This document shows, in pieces, positions 13,501-28,500 of a stretch of DNA of 64,000 nucleotides (position 1 is its first letter; each line of letters starts with the position of its first letter). This stretch comes from Tribonema minus (lineage: Eukaryota; Sar; Xanthophyceae; Tribonematales; Tribonemataceae). The position numbers and the translations under genes are program-made. Location of the stretch: NCBI GenBank assembly GCA_017506865.1, contig JAFCMP010000524.1:186001-250000 (forward strand), written 5' to 3'. Under the pieces are notes generated by a model. It was given only the letters and a program-made list of their open reading frames with translations. It was not told where the DNA came from and did not search any database.

Positions 13501-16500
13501 GGTTTCCCATTGCTCAGCAGTGCATACTCATACCAAATCTTCTTGTGAGGGATGGCACAGCGATCACTGTTGTTCTCGCAGCACTACGCTGCCTCTGGTC
13601 CACACTGCTGTGTGAGTTTGGTGCGGGTGCTGGTCTTGACTGCAGAGATGCTTCACAGCCTCAAACAATAGAAGTACATTAAACAAGTCCCAAGTGCGCA
13701 TGTACGTGAAGAACTTCCAAGCGAGCTTCGCGTCACGCCTCCCCTCTGCGTGTCAATGCGCCGCAGTACCAAGCGTACAGCCGCGACGACAGTGGGAGCA
13801 ACTCGCCGCCCTCTGCGCGCGGCAACGGCGCTGCTGCCGCACACGTAACTGCCACGAATGTAACTGTCGCGGGAGCGGAGGCTGGTCACCTTCGGCACCG
13901 CCCCAGACGCTCCAGCATCACTGTCGCAGAGCTACGCCGACCGAGGTACATCATCAGGTTTTAAATTGAAGATTGAGTTTTGTCTATGATATGGTGGCAC
14001 TGTTGGACTCGCGGCCAATTGCCGCAGCAGCGGCGACCATGGTTATTGGTGGAAGGCATTCAATTTGGCGTCATACCCCACCTTGTCACCTAGAGCTCTA
14101 CGATCTGTTGATTTGTTTCCATTAGTAGTGCAACGCGACCGCACCAGACGCTCCAGCATCACTGTCGCAGAGCTGCGGCGACCAAGGTACGTAATATTTC
14201 AATCATGATTGAGCATTCGCTATGATATTGATCGTGCAAGCGATTTTTGTTGTAGGACTGCCTCCGCGAAGTCACAATGATCATGACAAAGTGGAAGTCA
14301 TTGCAACATTGCCTGCATCAAGTCACGGGCTGTGTGCCAGAGTGGCGTCAACTACTTTGTCAAGCCCTAGCGGCTGCACGCCATGCGCAATCTTCAAATC
14401 ACTACTTGCATGTTACTGTCAATGGGCGCACGGTGACTGCGATGCATCTGCTGCTGTGATGTGTTGAGGCACCTTGCCAGGTGGTGCAGCGTTGCACTGT
14501 TGAAATAAGTGGCTCCGTTCCTACCACCCTGAGGGTTAGGCTTAGGGTTAGGGTCTCGGCCGACACATCATACAGGCTGGCGACTCTTGGGGCTTGGCTT
14601 GTGGGCGCTGTCGTTGCTAATGGTGGACTGTTGAATGAAGCTTGTCGACGTGCAACGAGACCACGCGTTGGCAATGAAAGTGCAGCCAAGGGTCAAGCTT
14701 GTTTGTTGTTGCGTAATTGCCACATTTGTATGCATAGGACGCCGCACAAGTATAGCATCCTGGGAACCACCAGCATGTCCATTGAAAATGCTTTAAGACC
14801 ATTACCACCCCCCCCTATTGTGTCCTGCATTGCCCTACACTGCGCTGAGAGCACCATGGGGCTTCAAGAGTGTCTTCCAGCCGGCGACCCTGCATATCGA
14901 TTTCAGCGCCGGCACGCTGCTGCATGTCCAGATGTCTTTGCAGAACGGTGCATTGTTGTCACTGCCTCCATCCTCACATCATGACGTTTGGTTTAGCTAT
15001 ACATACCCCTGCTCAGCGGCGTAGAGCCGCTGCCTGTCAACACCCGACTCCCACTCAACCCCACCCCACCCTTACACAACGTCATGATGATCACCACGCC
15101 TTTCGACGCACTCGGCTGCGCAGTGCGGAGCTGCTTGCGGCTGCCGCCACGTCGCCCGAACCGCAGCACATGCAAGCCCACACAGTTTCAGAGCCTGCTG
15201 CCGCTAGGCGCACGGGCAGCATTCACCGCCAGGGATCGTTCTCAGGAATGTTCACGGCAGCATTCGGCGGGAGCTCACAGGTATGTACCTGCTTTCGCAT
15301 GCACCTATTTTTATATGCCACTGCCCTGCTCACACCACAGTTGTGCAGGCATCAAGGCCTCGTGCACATGTACGCCTTTAGACACAGGTGCGGCAGTATG
15401 ATCATGGGATGCCTCTAACCCTAACCCTAACGTAGCCGTCCTTCTCTACTTGTGGACGAAGCATGTCCTGGTCTTCAACTATGGCAGCGCAGCGCGCATT
15501 GCATGATATTTTGTCTGCAGACAGCCTCAGTATCAGCCCAAACTTAGGCTTAGGGTTAGGATTAGGTTAGGGCTAGGGTTAGGCAGCAGCGCTCCACGTG
15601 TCCACCCCCAAACCGCCGCTCGGCTTGAACCTCCAAGCTTGCCTCTGCATGAGCCGCCGCCGGTTGGTATTAGGTTAGGGTTCGGCCGCAGCCAATCAGT
15701 TCCCGCAACAAGATCTGCCAAGTCATCCGCCTAGCCTTCCGCCCACTATCAAGTTGCAGATGAACACGTACGTCGCCCGAACTACATCAAGCCCCCCCCC
15801 CCCCCCCCCCCCTTCCCTTGCAGTGGAAAGTGTCGCCTGCATCTAGCCCCATCAGCCCGCCTCCCAGCCCTCCGCACCTCACGGCTGCACGCACCGACCT
15901 TGCCAGGGACGCCGATGCAGTGTTGAAGTACGGCCAGGCGCTGCGTCTGTGGGCCCGCTCGCCCTATCTGGGCGCAACGACTCCCAGGTATGTACTCTGA
16001 AGTATGTTGTATCGCATAATTGAAGTGACGGAACTGGCCAGGGATGGTGACGCGAGGCTGTATGTGTGGTGAACTGCAGAGTCACAGACTCAGTAGAGCT
16101 GACCAGAGGCGCTGACGCAGTGTTGAAGTGCAGAGTGTTGAAGTACGGCCAGGCGCGATGTGGGCGTGCTCGCCGCACGAGCATGGGTGCATCAACTCGC
16201 GAGTATGTATGTATTGCAAAGTGCCTCAAGGAAGTGGAGAGGCGACGCTCGCAGCTCCCCCCCTGGCCGCTGACGTGCCTCGGAGTTGATGTTGCAGTTG
16301 AGACTGCATGTGAAACCAAACACCAACAAAGTATGTCTCAACTTTAGTCTCGATGAATGTGTATATTTGAGCCTGGAACCTGGTACCTTGTTTGTTTGTC
16401 ATATGGCAGGCACACAGGCAGCTCATTAGCCCCTGTAGCTATGACATCTCTTTCAAGCGCTCACAATAACTTCACCTTTGTTGTTGTGGCGCATTTCTCA

Positions 16501-19500
16501 ACAGGGGTAGTGTGTCTGATGCCACTGACCCAGCTGCTGGGAGAGGCGGTTACGTTGGCACCTACTCTAAAGCCACCAGGTATGAGTATGAGCAACTGCT
16601 CACAATGTTGATGAATTTTGAATTGCACGCGCCATTGCTGAACACACATGTGAATGTGCACTGGCTTACATGCATCATCACTCACTCACGTTGGTACATA
16701 CTCTCAAGCCACCAGGTATGAGCACCGCTCACAAATGTGAATGTATCACGAACTGCATGCGTAATCCCTGAGCAATTCACAAACGTGAATCAACCATGGC
16801 TTACATGCATTGTCACTCACTAATATACTGTTGTTGCCATGGAGCTGCGCAAATGTGTTGTAATGACCGCACTTTTTCAGCCTCCACAACTGTTGTCTCA
16901 GTCATATGGTGTAATTCTTCTTGTAGAGAAGAGTGAAGTTTAGTATGGGGGTACAATTGCTGCATTGTTTTCCAGACTGCGTTTGTGGCGCTGCATCTCT
17001 TAGCCTAACCCTAACCCTAACCCTAACCCTGACCCTTGCACCTACCTGGTGACACAAAGCAACCTGTGTCGACCTCTTGCAGCTCACTCAGCCTGTCACC
17101 GCATGTGCTTCTGCGTTTCTCGTACAGGGTGCGAGCGGTGCTCGGCAGAGATCAACTGCTGGTAGTGGGCCCTGTTGGGCACATCGCGGGCGAATACACA
17201 GAGCTCACGCTGCTGGTGAGCAACTTGAAACACATGAGCTACTTTGAAGTACGCTTTAAAGTGTGCAAAGAGCTCAAGCTGCAAGCAAGCAGTTTCGAAC
17301 ACGTCATCTAAAACCTTCCAAGTGTACTCAAATCTTCTACTTCGAAGTACTTCTATTTTTGTTTCAATGAGCGGTTCTGCTCAGAATTGTTGTCTCCGGT
17401 GAGGTGTCACATTGAGGAGCTCCACAAGGTCTCTGGCTTCCTTTGATGTGGTATTCTCTGCAGGTGGGCAGTTCTGAACATCTTAGATTGTAACTTAAAT
17501 GTACTTCAAACTTTGGATGAGCGGTTCTGCCCGGAGCAGTTGTCTCCGATGAGCAGTTACATTGGGCAGCCCCACAAGTGCTTTGGCTTCCTTTGCTGAG
17601 CTGTTCTCGCAAAGTATCACCTGTTTCACTTCCAATGTCAGAGCCGCTTCTAGATCTGCTGCTAACATGCAAGTGCAGCAAGGGTGTTCAGATGCTAAAC
17701 AGCAGGCAATGCAGTGCACGCATGCATGCCTGGGGCTGCAGCACTGCAAGATTGTAGGCGCACCTCACCAGTACAATGCTTCAGCTGTTCACATAGAGAG
17801 CAGCTTCTCTCTCCTCTTTCTCAACTTCAAGTTTAAGATTGAATTGAACTTAAGCCCATCTTCCTCAACTTCAATGTTCAACTCTGAGCAGGTGATTGAC
17901 CCCACGGGCAAGCGCGGTGAGGGCCAGACGGTGCGCTACGGAGACATTGTGTGCCTACTGGACATGAGAGGGTACGCACTCAACAGTAGGACGGGCGGCA
18001 GGACGGGCTACGTTGACATCAAGTGAGTCATGAGTCACTGAGTAAGTGAGTGAGTGAGGGGGGGGGGGGTACACACGAGAGTAGACTCGGCGGCCGACAT
18101 CAAGTGAATCACTAAGGGGATACGCGCACAACAGTAGATTAGGCAGTCAACATCAAGTGAGACATTGTGTGCCTACTGGACATGAGGGGGTACGCACTCA
18201 ACAGTAGAACGGGTGGCAGGACGGGCTACGTCGACATCAAGTGAGTCATTGAGTGAGTAAGTGAGTGAGTGAGAGGGTATGCGCTCAAACAGTAGAACTG
18301 GCGGCAGGACGGGCTACGTAGACATCAAGTGAGTCGGGGAGTGAGTGAGTGAGTGAGAGATGAGGGGTACGCGCGACAGAAGACTCGGCGGTCGACTGAG
18401 TCAGTGAGTGAATGAGTGAGTGAGTGAGGGGGTACATGCACAGCAGTAAATTAGGCGATCGACATCAAGTGCATCTCTGAGTGGTTAAGTGAGTGAGTAA
18501 AAAAGGGACGCGCACGGCAGCACATAAGCCGGCAGAACGGTCTACGCCGACATCAAGGTGCATGGGAGTAACCCTAATCTCGACACCAACCCTAACTCAG
18601 AGGTACACTTGCGTGTGCATTACCACACCGCATTGAACACTCACATGAGATGATGCCGGTGCCCTGACTGCCCTCAACAAGCAGCGTCTCAGATGCATAT
18701 CATTCACAACCTCTAAGGCTGAGGCAGCGCACCAACTTCAACACAACAACTTCAACATTCGATGAGCACTGCTCCCCCCCCCCATGTCCGCGACCGCGCA
18801 CCCCCCCACCCCCCCAGGCCCCGCCACATGAAAGGCGAGATGCACATCAGTTTTCGTCCCGGCGCAGAGTACGAGCTCTATGACCTCGATCGCAACACAC
18901 CAACCTCGACACGCCAACCTCAACACCTGATGAGCACTGCCCCCCCCCCCCCCCCCCTCCACAACCCCCGCCCCCAGGCCCCGCCACATGAAAGGCGAGA
19001 TGCACATTAGCTTTCGGCCCGGCACAGAGTACGATCTCGACCGCAACAGCGCCAGCCACAGGGACTTACTGCAGGAGACATCGCCGCAGCCCTCGCAGCT
19101 GCAGCTGCTGCACATGGGCACCAGCGCGTTCAGCGGTCTCGGCAGCCCGCGCAGCTCGCAGCACAACTCCAGCGCGCAGGGCAGCTTTGAGTCGGAGTCC
19201 GTGCGCTACGGGGACAGGTGCGTGCCATCATTATACTTTCAAGAACTTTAAGAAGCGCAGGACAGACAATGTAGTAAGGTGGTGTCGCACCTGTGCACGA
19301 GCACATTCGGCAGCCTGCGCTGCCTGTCGCGCACTTCCAGCCCAACGAGCGCAAGCGCTGTTGTGATTATGCAGAATCTGTGCAGTGTGCTAGTCGTGCA
19401 TGTTTGCAGTCGTGCAGCGAGTACAGCCTGGAATACCTACCACTGATATTCGCCACAGGCTTTGCAGATTGCTTCTTCAACCTTATGGTTTGCCTTCTGC

Positions 19501-22500
19501 CAGATCCAGTTGTGGGACATCTGCGCATGATTTTCATGACCGCACAACATGTTCATCGCAGTTATGACTTACTAACTAGAGGTTAACAATGACTGCGCTA
19601 TTGAAGCATTTTGAGGCATCAAAGAAAGCGGTATTGCAGTCTTTGAAAGCGCACTTGCCGCTGCACTGGCATCTCGTCGGTGTGCCTGGCTTTGTTATGA
19701 CAGCACCTTGGCCAAATTATTGTATACTTCAAGTAGAACTTGCAGGCGTCTTCACTCTGCGTCGTCTGCTCTGACCTCGCATTGCCCTCGCTCCAGCAAC
19801 GTGGTGGCCATGGTGGAGGACAGCAGCACGCGCATGGCACCCAACTTGAAGTTACGACAGCACGCATGCCAGCCCCTCACCATCTTCAAGAAGGACTCCA
19901 GCAGGTGAAGCCCCCTTCACAGATAAAGCGGCGTTGCGCTTGCAGTTCATGCACTTGAGCAATTTGAAAGTAGCAAAGCCTCGGTAAAGCGCTGTTGCAG
20001 TTCATGCATTCGAGCAATTTGAAAGCAAGCGAAGCCTGGTGCCGCCTGCAACTGCTGGGGATCCATTGCTACAGATTCATTGCTGTGTCAATCCAAAGTG
20101 TTGAGGAATGCGGGTTCTATTGTGCTCCCAGCGTGCGCATTCACGTGGCCCAATCAGTCATCATCATGAATGATGTAGTCCAGTGTATCGCTTGCAGCAG
20201 CACTTGGCACGGTCAAATCTTTGAGAATGCACTGCACGATATGTACTGAAAGGGTACAGGACTGCTCTGTTTTTTTACAAAGTGCAGACCAGAGGTGCTC
20301 GTTTAATTTGTTCTACATCAAGCAGTATGTATACCACACGCGCACGCATGTACACACCATGCTGAGTCATGAGATCATGTGCAAGTTGATTATGATCAGA
20401 ACAGCTCAAAATGTCACCTCGTCATTGTCGGTTCACAATCACAGGCTGTTGTTGCCAACACCAGCCATGGGCGCTGTATGCGCACCAATGTTTAAATGTG
20501 AGTTGAGAAAAGGGTCACGTTGAGGTTACTGGCAGGGTTACTGTACGAGATACAGCTGCCGTCGCTTGATGCACGCAGCGCCAACTTGTCTGATTTGCGA
20601 TTGTCCTGCTGCACCGCTGCAGCGTTGCGGGCGGCTACCTGTGCTGTGACGGCAAGGGCCACACACTGCGCTTCCAGATACATCGCAGCAAGGCCTTTAT
20701 AAGGTGAGAGGCAACCTTGCGGCGGACACCATTTTTGGTGGTATTAGTAACAGCATTATAGTGTATACTTGTATATATGTTCGTGTGCAGGAAATTTTTC
20801 TCCTTGAAGAACTTCTATTCTTTGCAATGCGTGCATCACACCCATATTGTCATCGCTGGTTCCATCATGCCTGCAGTTTGGCGAGCGACGGGAGCACCAG
20901 TGACGTCTGCATCTGATGTTCAACAGAAACCATCCATGCAGTGACATGCTGTGGCATGCAGCAGCGTACCCACTAATTGCATGCCGTGACGTGCTACGGC
21001 ATGCAGCAGCGTAGCCACTTATTGCAATAGCACCGCACTTGGGGCACTCGTGCTGGCGCTGCAGCTTATTGATGATGACAACCAGTCAAGGACCACTGCA
21101 GACATTGTTTGGGTACTGCAACTCCAGCTCTCGACAACAGCCGTCGAAGTACGCTTCGTCCCGAATATCTAATCCTGGTTGTAGATCTTTTTCTTTTCTG
21201 ATCTATTGGCAATAGACTATTGCAGTAAAAACCAAAGCCACCAGCAACTGTGCTGTACAGGAAAATTGTTGCCTGAAGATTTTCTCCCCCGCACTGCTTC
21301 GTCTTTATCAATTTCATGGGAAACTTTCGCTTCCCCCACGATTCTTATGGATTGCATGTTTGTCACTTTGCTCACAGGTGCGTAACGATATACCAGCTGG
21401 AGGGCGGAAGCGGCAGCAAGACCCCCTACGTCAGGCAGCAGCTGCACCACAACGTGGCCTGGGACACGCCAATCACATTTGAGCTACCACCAGTACAGGT
21501 ACGAAGTTCTGAATACATGTATACATGCAGAGGTGTCATCGCAAGTACTCCAATCACATTCGAGCTGCCACCAGCAGGTACTCAGCCGTGGATACATATG
21601 TACGTACTGCAGAGGTGTACACAGGTACGAAGCTGTGAGCACATATGTATGTACTGCAGAGGTGTCATTGCAAGTACTCCAATCACATTCGAGCTGCCAC
21701 CAGTACAGGTACGAAACTGTGAAGACATACGCATGTACTGCAGAGGTGTCATCACAAGTCTGTGTTTTATTTTTGGCTGGATGGTTGAGCCATGACACAT
21801 GGCGACGCGTTGAGGTGGTGGTGTTTTATGGCGAGCTCTGAACCGCGTGGCACGCAATGGCTGTGCACCTGCGCATACAGCAACCGTCATAGGCGTACCA
21901 TACAAAGTATGTGATCACTTCTCATGTTGTAGGTGGTGAACATGTGGCCGTCGGGCATACGCGCCTGTCACGCTTGTGCTACCGTTGCCACTTTCTAATG
22001 TTTCGTGGGTGTCCAGTACAGCAGAGCACATTTCTGCAAGCTGCTACTTATTTCCTCAAGCGCCGACTGACACGACCACTTGAACTTTGCACTTGAACTT
22101 TGCACTTGCAGGTTGCAAGCGCGTACATCAACCGTTGTGGGCGTACCAGTTGAAGTATGTAATCACATCTCATGTCGCAGGTGGTGAACATGCGGCTTAC
22201 TGACTTGACCACCCGAACTTCACACTTGAACTTTGCACTTGCAGGTCGCAAGCGCTTTCAAGCAGATCTCGCAGCCGGCCGTCACTGTGACCTTCACAAA
22301 CAGGGGCTGCACGCACATTTCTGCTGCCACGCTGCTGCAAGTAAAGGTGCGTCTGTAATGTGCGTTTCACTTTCATGAAGACAAATCAAAAGATCGCAGA
22401 GCTCTAGGTGACAAGGAGTGGTTAGCCGCAAGTGCCTTCCACCAACAACCGTGGTCGCCGCTGCTGCAGTAACTGGCCACGAGTCAAACAGTGTTTTATA

Positions 22501-25500
22501 CTTTGGCAATGCATATTGCCGTTGAAGCAGGGTACCACCTTCAGAGTTCAACATAAAGATAACGACGTTTCTGGATCGTTGATCAAGTCACCGCCGCTGT
22601 GCAACTGGCCTCGCCTTGTTGCCACTGCTGCATGCCTCTGTGCAAAGGTGCCTTCGGATTGGAATAGCGTTTTGTGTAATGTGATAACATGAAACATGTC
22701 ACCTCCTGCAGAGGTCGTCATAAAGTTGTGTTTTTGAGTCAGTGATGGAGTGAGCCGCATTTGTCAATCAGCCCCGCCGCACTGCCACCACTGGGCTGTC
22801 GGTACAATTTGCGACTTTCAGTTCATCTGCTAGTTTTTGGCAGGATGGTCTACAAGTAGCACACACGTAAACTCGCAGTCAACTCACAGTCAACAGTGCA
22901 TTCGCCTTCTAGTTGCTTGTTCTCGTACCTATGCGTCCATGCTGCTCAAGGTTTACACTACCACACACACGACTGCAACTGCCAACTTCTCCGTTGAAGT
23001 TGTCATGTGACGCCAACACGCGTCATCGCCTCCGCGCATCATTGCTCAGCACCGATGTGTCGCTGCTTTGCTGGGTCATTGCAACATGTCTCACGTTTTA
23101 GTACCGCACCATCTTTATTTTGATAATTAACAAAAGAATAAAATGATTGTTTCCCCTGAACATTTATCACTAAACTCACAAGTATATCTGAGGCCGAGCA
23201 ACAATAATGCTGAAGTTGCCTCCGCATGTCATCGCTCACCACTGATGTATCACTGCTCCGTTGCGTCCTGTCTCACTTGTGAGTATCGCACCACCTGTAG
23301 ATGAGATGAACGAAAGAAGAAACATGATTTTTTTTCCAAAATTACACACTGAATCCAGAAGTAAGACTGGCCCCAAACACCAGTGAAGCTGAAGAGATTG
23401 CCTCTGTGTGTCAAGCTCAACACTGTGTGTCGCTGCGTCACTGCGCAGGGTGTGACGCTTCTGCAGGTGGAGGGCGGTTCTGAGCAGGGCTGCCTGCGCG
23501 TGTACATCGATGCCAGACCCGCGGCCGCACCGCTGCCCGTTGTGGAGACCCTTAAGGAGTCCACAGGCAAGTTTGCAAGTCATGACCGTGCTATTGTGGC
23601 CGGGGAGAGACAATCTGGTGCCTTGACTCAGACTCATTCTTGCATCTATTCACACCGTCTTCAATTCGACTTCAACGTCGCTTTTGGCCCTTGAGGAGTC
23701 CACAGGCAAGTCTGCAAATCACCACCTTGCTATGATGGTCATGTAGGGAACGACCCAATCAGGTGCCCCGGCTCATTCTTGCATCTATTAATACCTTGTT
23801 CAAGTTGGCTTCAACATCGCTTTTGACCCTTAGCGAGTCCACAGGCAAGTTTGTACAAATCATCAGAAAACCAGGGGTGCGCAGAGAGAGGACAGCAGCC
23901 GTGTATTATAAAGCATTGCACCAGATTATACTCCAACACATCACGTTGCTATGAAAGCTATGTAGCAAATGACCTAATGCGGTTCCTCGGGCGCATGCTT
24001 GCATCTCTTTGCAGCGTGTTGGACATGACCGCAAAAGTCGCCTTAAATTCGCCGCTCGTTGTGGCGTGTTCTGGAAGTAGTTGCAAGTGGTTCTTCAATG
24101 CGCTCAGGGAGCAAAAGCATGGCGTTGACGGTGGATGTGCTTTAAGTCGAATTTCCTGCAGTGTGGTGCGACGTCTCCACACCACTGACTGCCTTTCAGA
24201 TGCTCAGACATTTGCGCCACCTGCTGTGACATCAGACGACACCCCGCGCCACCCCGTGCACATTTGCTGCTGGGGGTGTTCTGTGCTTATGGTTAGGGTT
24301 TAGGGTTAGGGCTAGTAGTGCCGTGCCTCTTCCGTTTACCATGCATGTGGCCAGGTCGACGCGCGTTTCCTTGCATGCAACGTCCCGCAATGATCTACTG
24401 TGTACATCTACGGTCACGAAATAACCAGTTCTTGCAGGACGCGCCATGTAATGTCATCGCATGACATGCATTCCCATGAGTAACCTCTCCTCGTCATGCT
24501 ATTATCGCCCCACTGCTGCCCGGCTGGTGCTGTGGCTTTTCACCGTATGCGTACATCCCCATGAGTAACCAACCCAATGACTAACCTCTTCTCCTCGTGC
24601 TATTATCGTCCTACTGCAGCGCGGCTGGTGCTGTGGCCCTTCACGGTATGCGGCATTGCGGTGGTCGCCAGCAACATGGTGGCATCCATGCGCCATGCAA
24701 CGTCGTTGCATTCTTTTTGATCGAAGTACACCCCCATGAGTAACCTGTTCTCTTGATGCTGTTGTTGACCTACTGCAGCGCGGCTGGTGCTGTGGCCCTT
24801 CGCCGTGTGCGTACAATCCTATGAGTAACCTCTTCTCTTTATGCTGTTGTTAACCTACTGCAGCGCGGCTGGTGCTATGGCCCTTCACCGTATGCGGCAT
24901 CGCGGTGGTCGCCAGCAACATGGTGGCATCCGTGTTCCCGCACTCCCTCTCTACCAGGCCACGCATCACTGCTCTCGTCACCGTGCTCGTCACGGCGGCG
25001 ATGCTCGTGGCGTGGAAGATGGTGCTTGGGGGCGGTTTCAGTCAGCGCAGGCGGGGGTCACTCAAGGCTACCGGAATGCTGGTCACACTGGTGTTCCAGG
25101 GGTGGGAGGTACGTTTTGAGAAGTGTGGTTTTACAAATTTGGGGAGCTGACAGGGCTGGGAGGTATGTTGTGCAACGTGTCGTTTTACACATTAAGGAAG
25201 CAGACGCCATAGCTGATACTTACTTGGAGTGAGTAGTATGCTGCGCAATATAGCGCGGGCGCTGCTTGAGTGTGCGTGAGCCTCAGTTCCAAGCGTCACT
25301 TCCGTGGTGACTCAGGGTTAGGATCGGGGTTAGGGCCAGGGTTAAACCTAACCCTCATCAACCTTTTTTACTTTATCTCGACCATCGGTTGAGCCTTGCC
25401 CCGCAGCGCACGCACGAGTTCAGTCATGTACTCTGCCGCTCACGCTGTTCATACCATGTGTTTGGCTCACTCTTCTCTGACGCTTAAATGGGTGGCATGC

Positions 25501-28500
25501 AGCAGGCACGGACAACATTGTTTGGTTATTATTCGATGTCGGGCATTGATGTTGGCCTGTGCCCATACGCAGTTTGCTACAAATGTGCAAATTCAAAAGT
25601 AGGTGCCAGTGTCAGTGTGCATACTTGTAGTGCTGCACATAGTACGTTGCAGCACTTAGGTTGAACTTTAAGCTGACCCTAACCCTGAGCGTTGATGTGC
25701 TATTTCGCCCACAAGTTGCAGCTACTTACAATTCAATTGTGCACACATTGCATGGTCATTTTGTGCACTGAAGTATCATATACTTGCACCTTCACATCCC
25801 TGCAGGCCCTCGTGACAGGCGGTTCATTCGCATGCACTGCAGGCCCTCGTGACAGGCGGTTCATTCGCATGCACTGCCCTCTTTCATGCCAAGTCCCACC
25901 CTTCCCGCCCCCTCTTCTCACATAATGATGATGCCCGATCGCATTGTCACCTTGACGTCTCTACAGGACCTAGTAGCAGGAGATTCAGCAGCAGACGGTC
26001 CCAACAGCACGCGCAGCACTGAGGGCCCTGGCAGTTTCAACAGCGCCATGGAGAGCAACGGCGACGGCAACATCTGCGGTCCCAACACCCTGGGCTTGGG
26101 TGGCGATTTCATGCCGGAAGTGGTGCCTGGCCTGCCGCCAATGCCCCGCCGGTTCCTGGTGAGTCGCACTGAGCAGCACTACTTCATCTTTGAAGTAGCT
26201 CCACGATGCTTCATGTCTACTGTAAAAGGTTTTTTAAAGTGAGATGCACAGAATTACTTCAACCTTGCAGTCGCTACTTCCAAATACTTCCTGTCTGCCG
26301 TTGAAAGGGGTTTTGGGACATGACAGACAACTGCGTGCTGCACACGGTACGGTGCCTGAGTTGCCAACTCTGCCATGACCATCTTGCAGCCGTCGCTGGT
26401 TCACTATGCTACCACTTGGCCGTTTTCAGGTTGTTCATGCTTGGTTGATGTTCTCATCGACTACAGTACTTCCAACACTGATTTTTTGTTGTGTTCAACC
26501 GCCAGGGGCACCGCAAAGGCAGCAACTTGCTTGCTCTTTCAACACCGCTGTTGAAGTCTTACCCTGCAGACGCGCCTCTTTGCTGGTGCCACGCCACCAT
26601 GAACCGTACATTGCCGAAGAGGGCGTGACAGTGGAGAGTCAACTGCTTTCACTTTGTCTTGAAGCTTCAATTAGCAGGCGCCTCATTGCCTCTGCGCTAC
26701 AGATTGCCGAAGAAGGTGATGCCAAGAAGGCAGCGGCGCGGTGGGTCACGACGGTGGAATGGCGCCAATCCCAGGACATGGACAACGTATTGTCACAGCC
26801 GCACCCGCAGTTCGACCTCATCAAGCACTTCTACAAGTTCTGCTTCCACCTCCCCGACTGCAACGGGCACATGGTCTACTACGAGATGCCAGGGTGCGCG
26901 TTCAAGAATGAAGTACATCTTTTGAAGTACAGTGCACTAGACTATGTATTACTTCTGAAGCACAGTGTACTATGTACTTTATTTACTTCCGCCTGAGGGG
27001 CGGAAACCTTCCCTATGATCGCACCTTGTACAAATACTATGTACTCCTGAAGTAGAGTGTACATCTGAAGTCCATGTACTTTAAGATGTACTTCTGCCTT
27101 CGGGCCGGAAACTCAGCTGAAAGCAAGCGCTATCTGCCTTCAGCCAGGGCAACCACAGCTGGGCCTCGAAAAGGACTTGTCTGCCGTGGAAATATTCATT
27201 GCTCATAAACAACTACAGTATTATGCATGTATACTGCAAGTGAAAACGCCATGGTGGCGCACATGCAACTGCAGCCACGCTGGGGTACACGCCACCAAGT
27301 AATGATGCCTCTGCAGGGCACACTAGATGCGCGTGACTGATACGATGCTGCACATTTTCAGAATGCAATAACCAGCTGTACAGCACGCTTGTAAGATGAG
27401 CAGCACCGCTCAGCATGCCCAGCTCCTTAGCTGCGCAGTACGTCCGCTGAGACAACAGCCGCCGACACACGGAAACGGTGACCGTTTGTCGTCAATGAGA
27501 TCAGGACTAACCAGCGCTACTCTTCTGCCAGTTTGCCAGTTGTTTACAACAAATGCATCTGGCTTCTTGCGCATCTGCAGGCAGATGAACATGGCAGCGC
27601 TGAAAGACTACGGCGTGGAGCGTGAGGATCTGCGGAGGCACTACTGCTACTGCATGGAGTTCCTCTGGAGGTTTCTGCAGCCAAGGGAGGTTGATAAGCT
27701 GACCATTGTATTTGATTGCGAGGTCAGTGCCCCACCTGTAAACATTGCAATTGCAATCCTCTCTTGCTGTCGCTGGCGCTCTACTTGTGAATGCCTGCAA
27801 TTTCTGCAGGTAACGTGTTGCAAGCTGTGTGCTGCCAAGCACTTGTGCCAAGCGGGTCTTGGGGACAAATTGCACAGCAGGCATTGGCCCCTGAGTATCA
27901 CAGGCATGCAGAGGTGGGTGTGGAGGGTGAGGTTTAGGGTTAGTAGTCATAGAGTTGCCCTCAGACCCTTACAAGTTGCCTGACCTACTCATGTCAAATG
28001 CTCTCAAAGTACTTCAGACACGACATGACACATTTTCACCCCTGCCAGCTGTCGTATCAGTGCCAAATGCCTGCCAGCTGTCATATCAGCACCGAGCACG
28101 GAAGCTGGTTTCAACACTTCCACTTCAACTCATCAGCGCTTCGGTGATGCTCCTTGCCACAGGGACTGAAGGTCAATTATCAGGAACTGCGCGGCGAAAC
28201 TTTTTCGTTCTTGAAGAGCACCGTGTCGATGCTCAGCGCGCACTACCCCAACCGCAGCTTCAAGATCGTCATCCTCAACGCGCCGTCAGCATTGAACTTA
28301 TTTTATGGCGCCCTAAAGTCCATCATCCCTCAGCGCACGCGCGACAAGATCAGCGTGATACCGCCGAGCCAGATGGCCACGGAGCTGCTGCAGGTGGGAC
28401 GAGGGTGTTTCGTAACCGCTTTATAACTGCTCGTTTGAGTGACATGTGTGCTGTGCTTCATCATGGTATGGTGGGGTGTGTGATTTGTTATGCTTTATGA

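Noticed and set aside
14842..15023. Open frame reading …FKSVFQPATLHIDFSAGTLL… as a possible exon of the SEC14-type gene
   Set aside because: Its phase does not fit between exons 4 and 5. Direct joining of 13945 to 15124 keeps the frame. It could still be an alternative exon.
2933..25356. Telomere-like repeats as sign of a chromosome end
   Set aside because: Arrays are short, imperfect, in both orientations and inside introns of active-looking genes.
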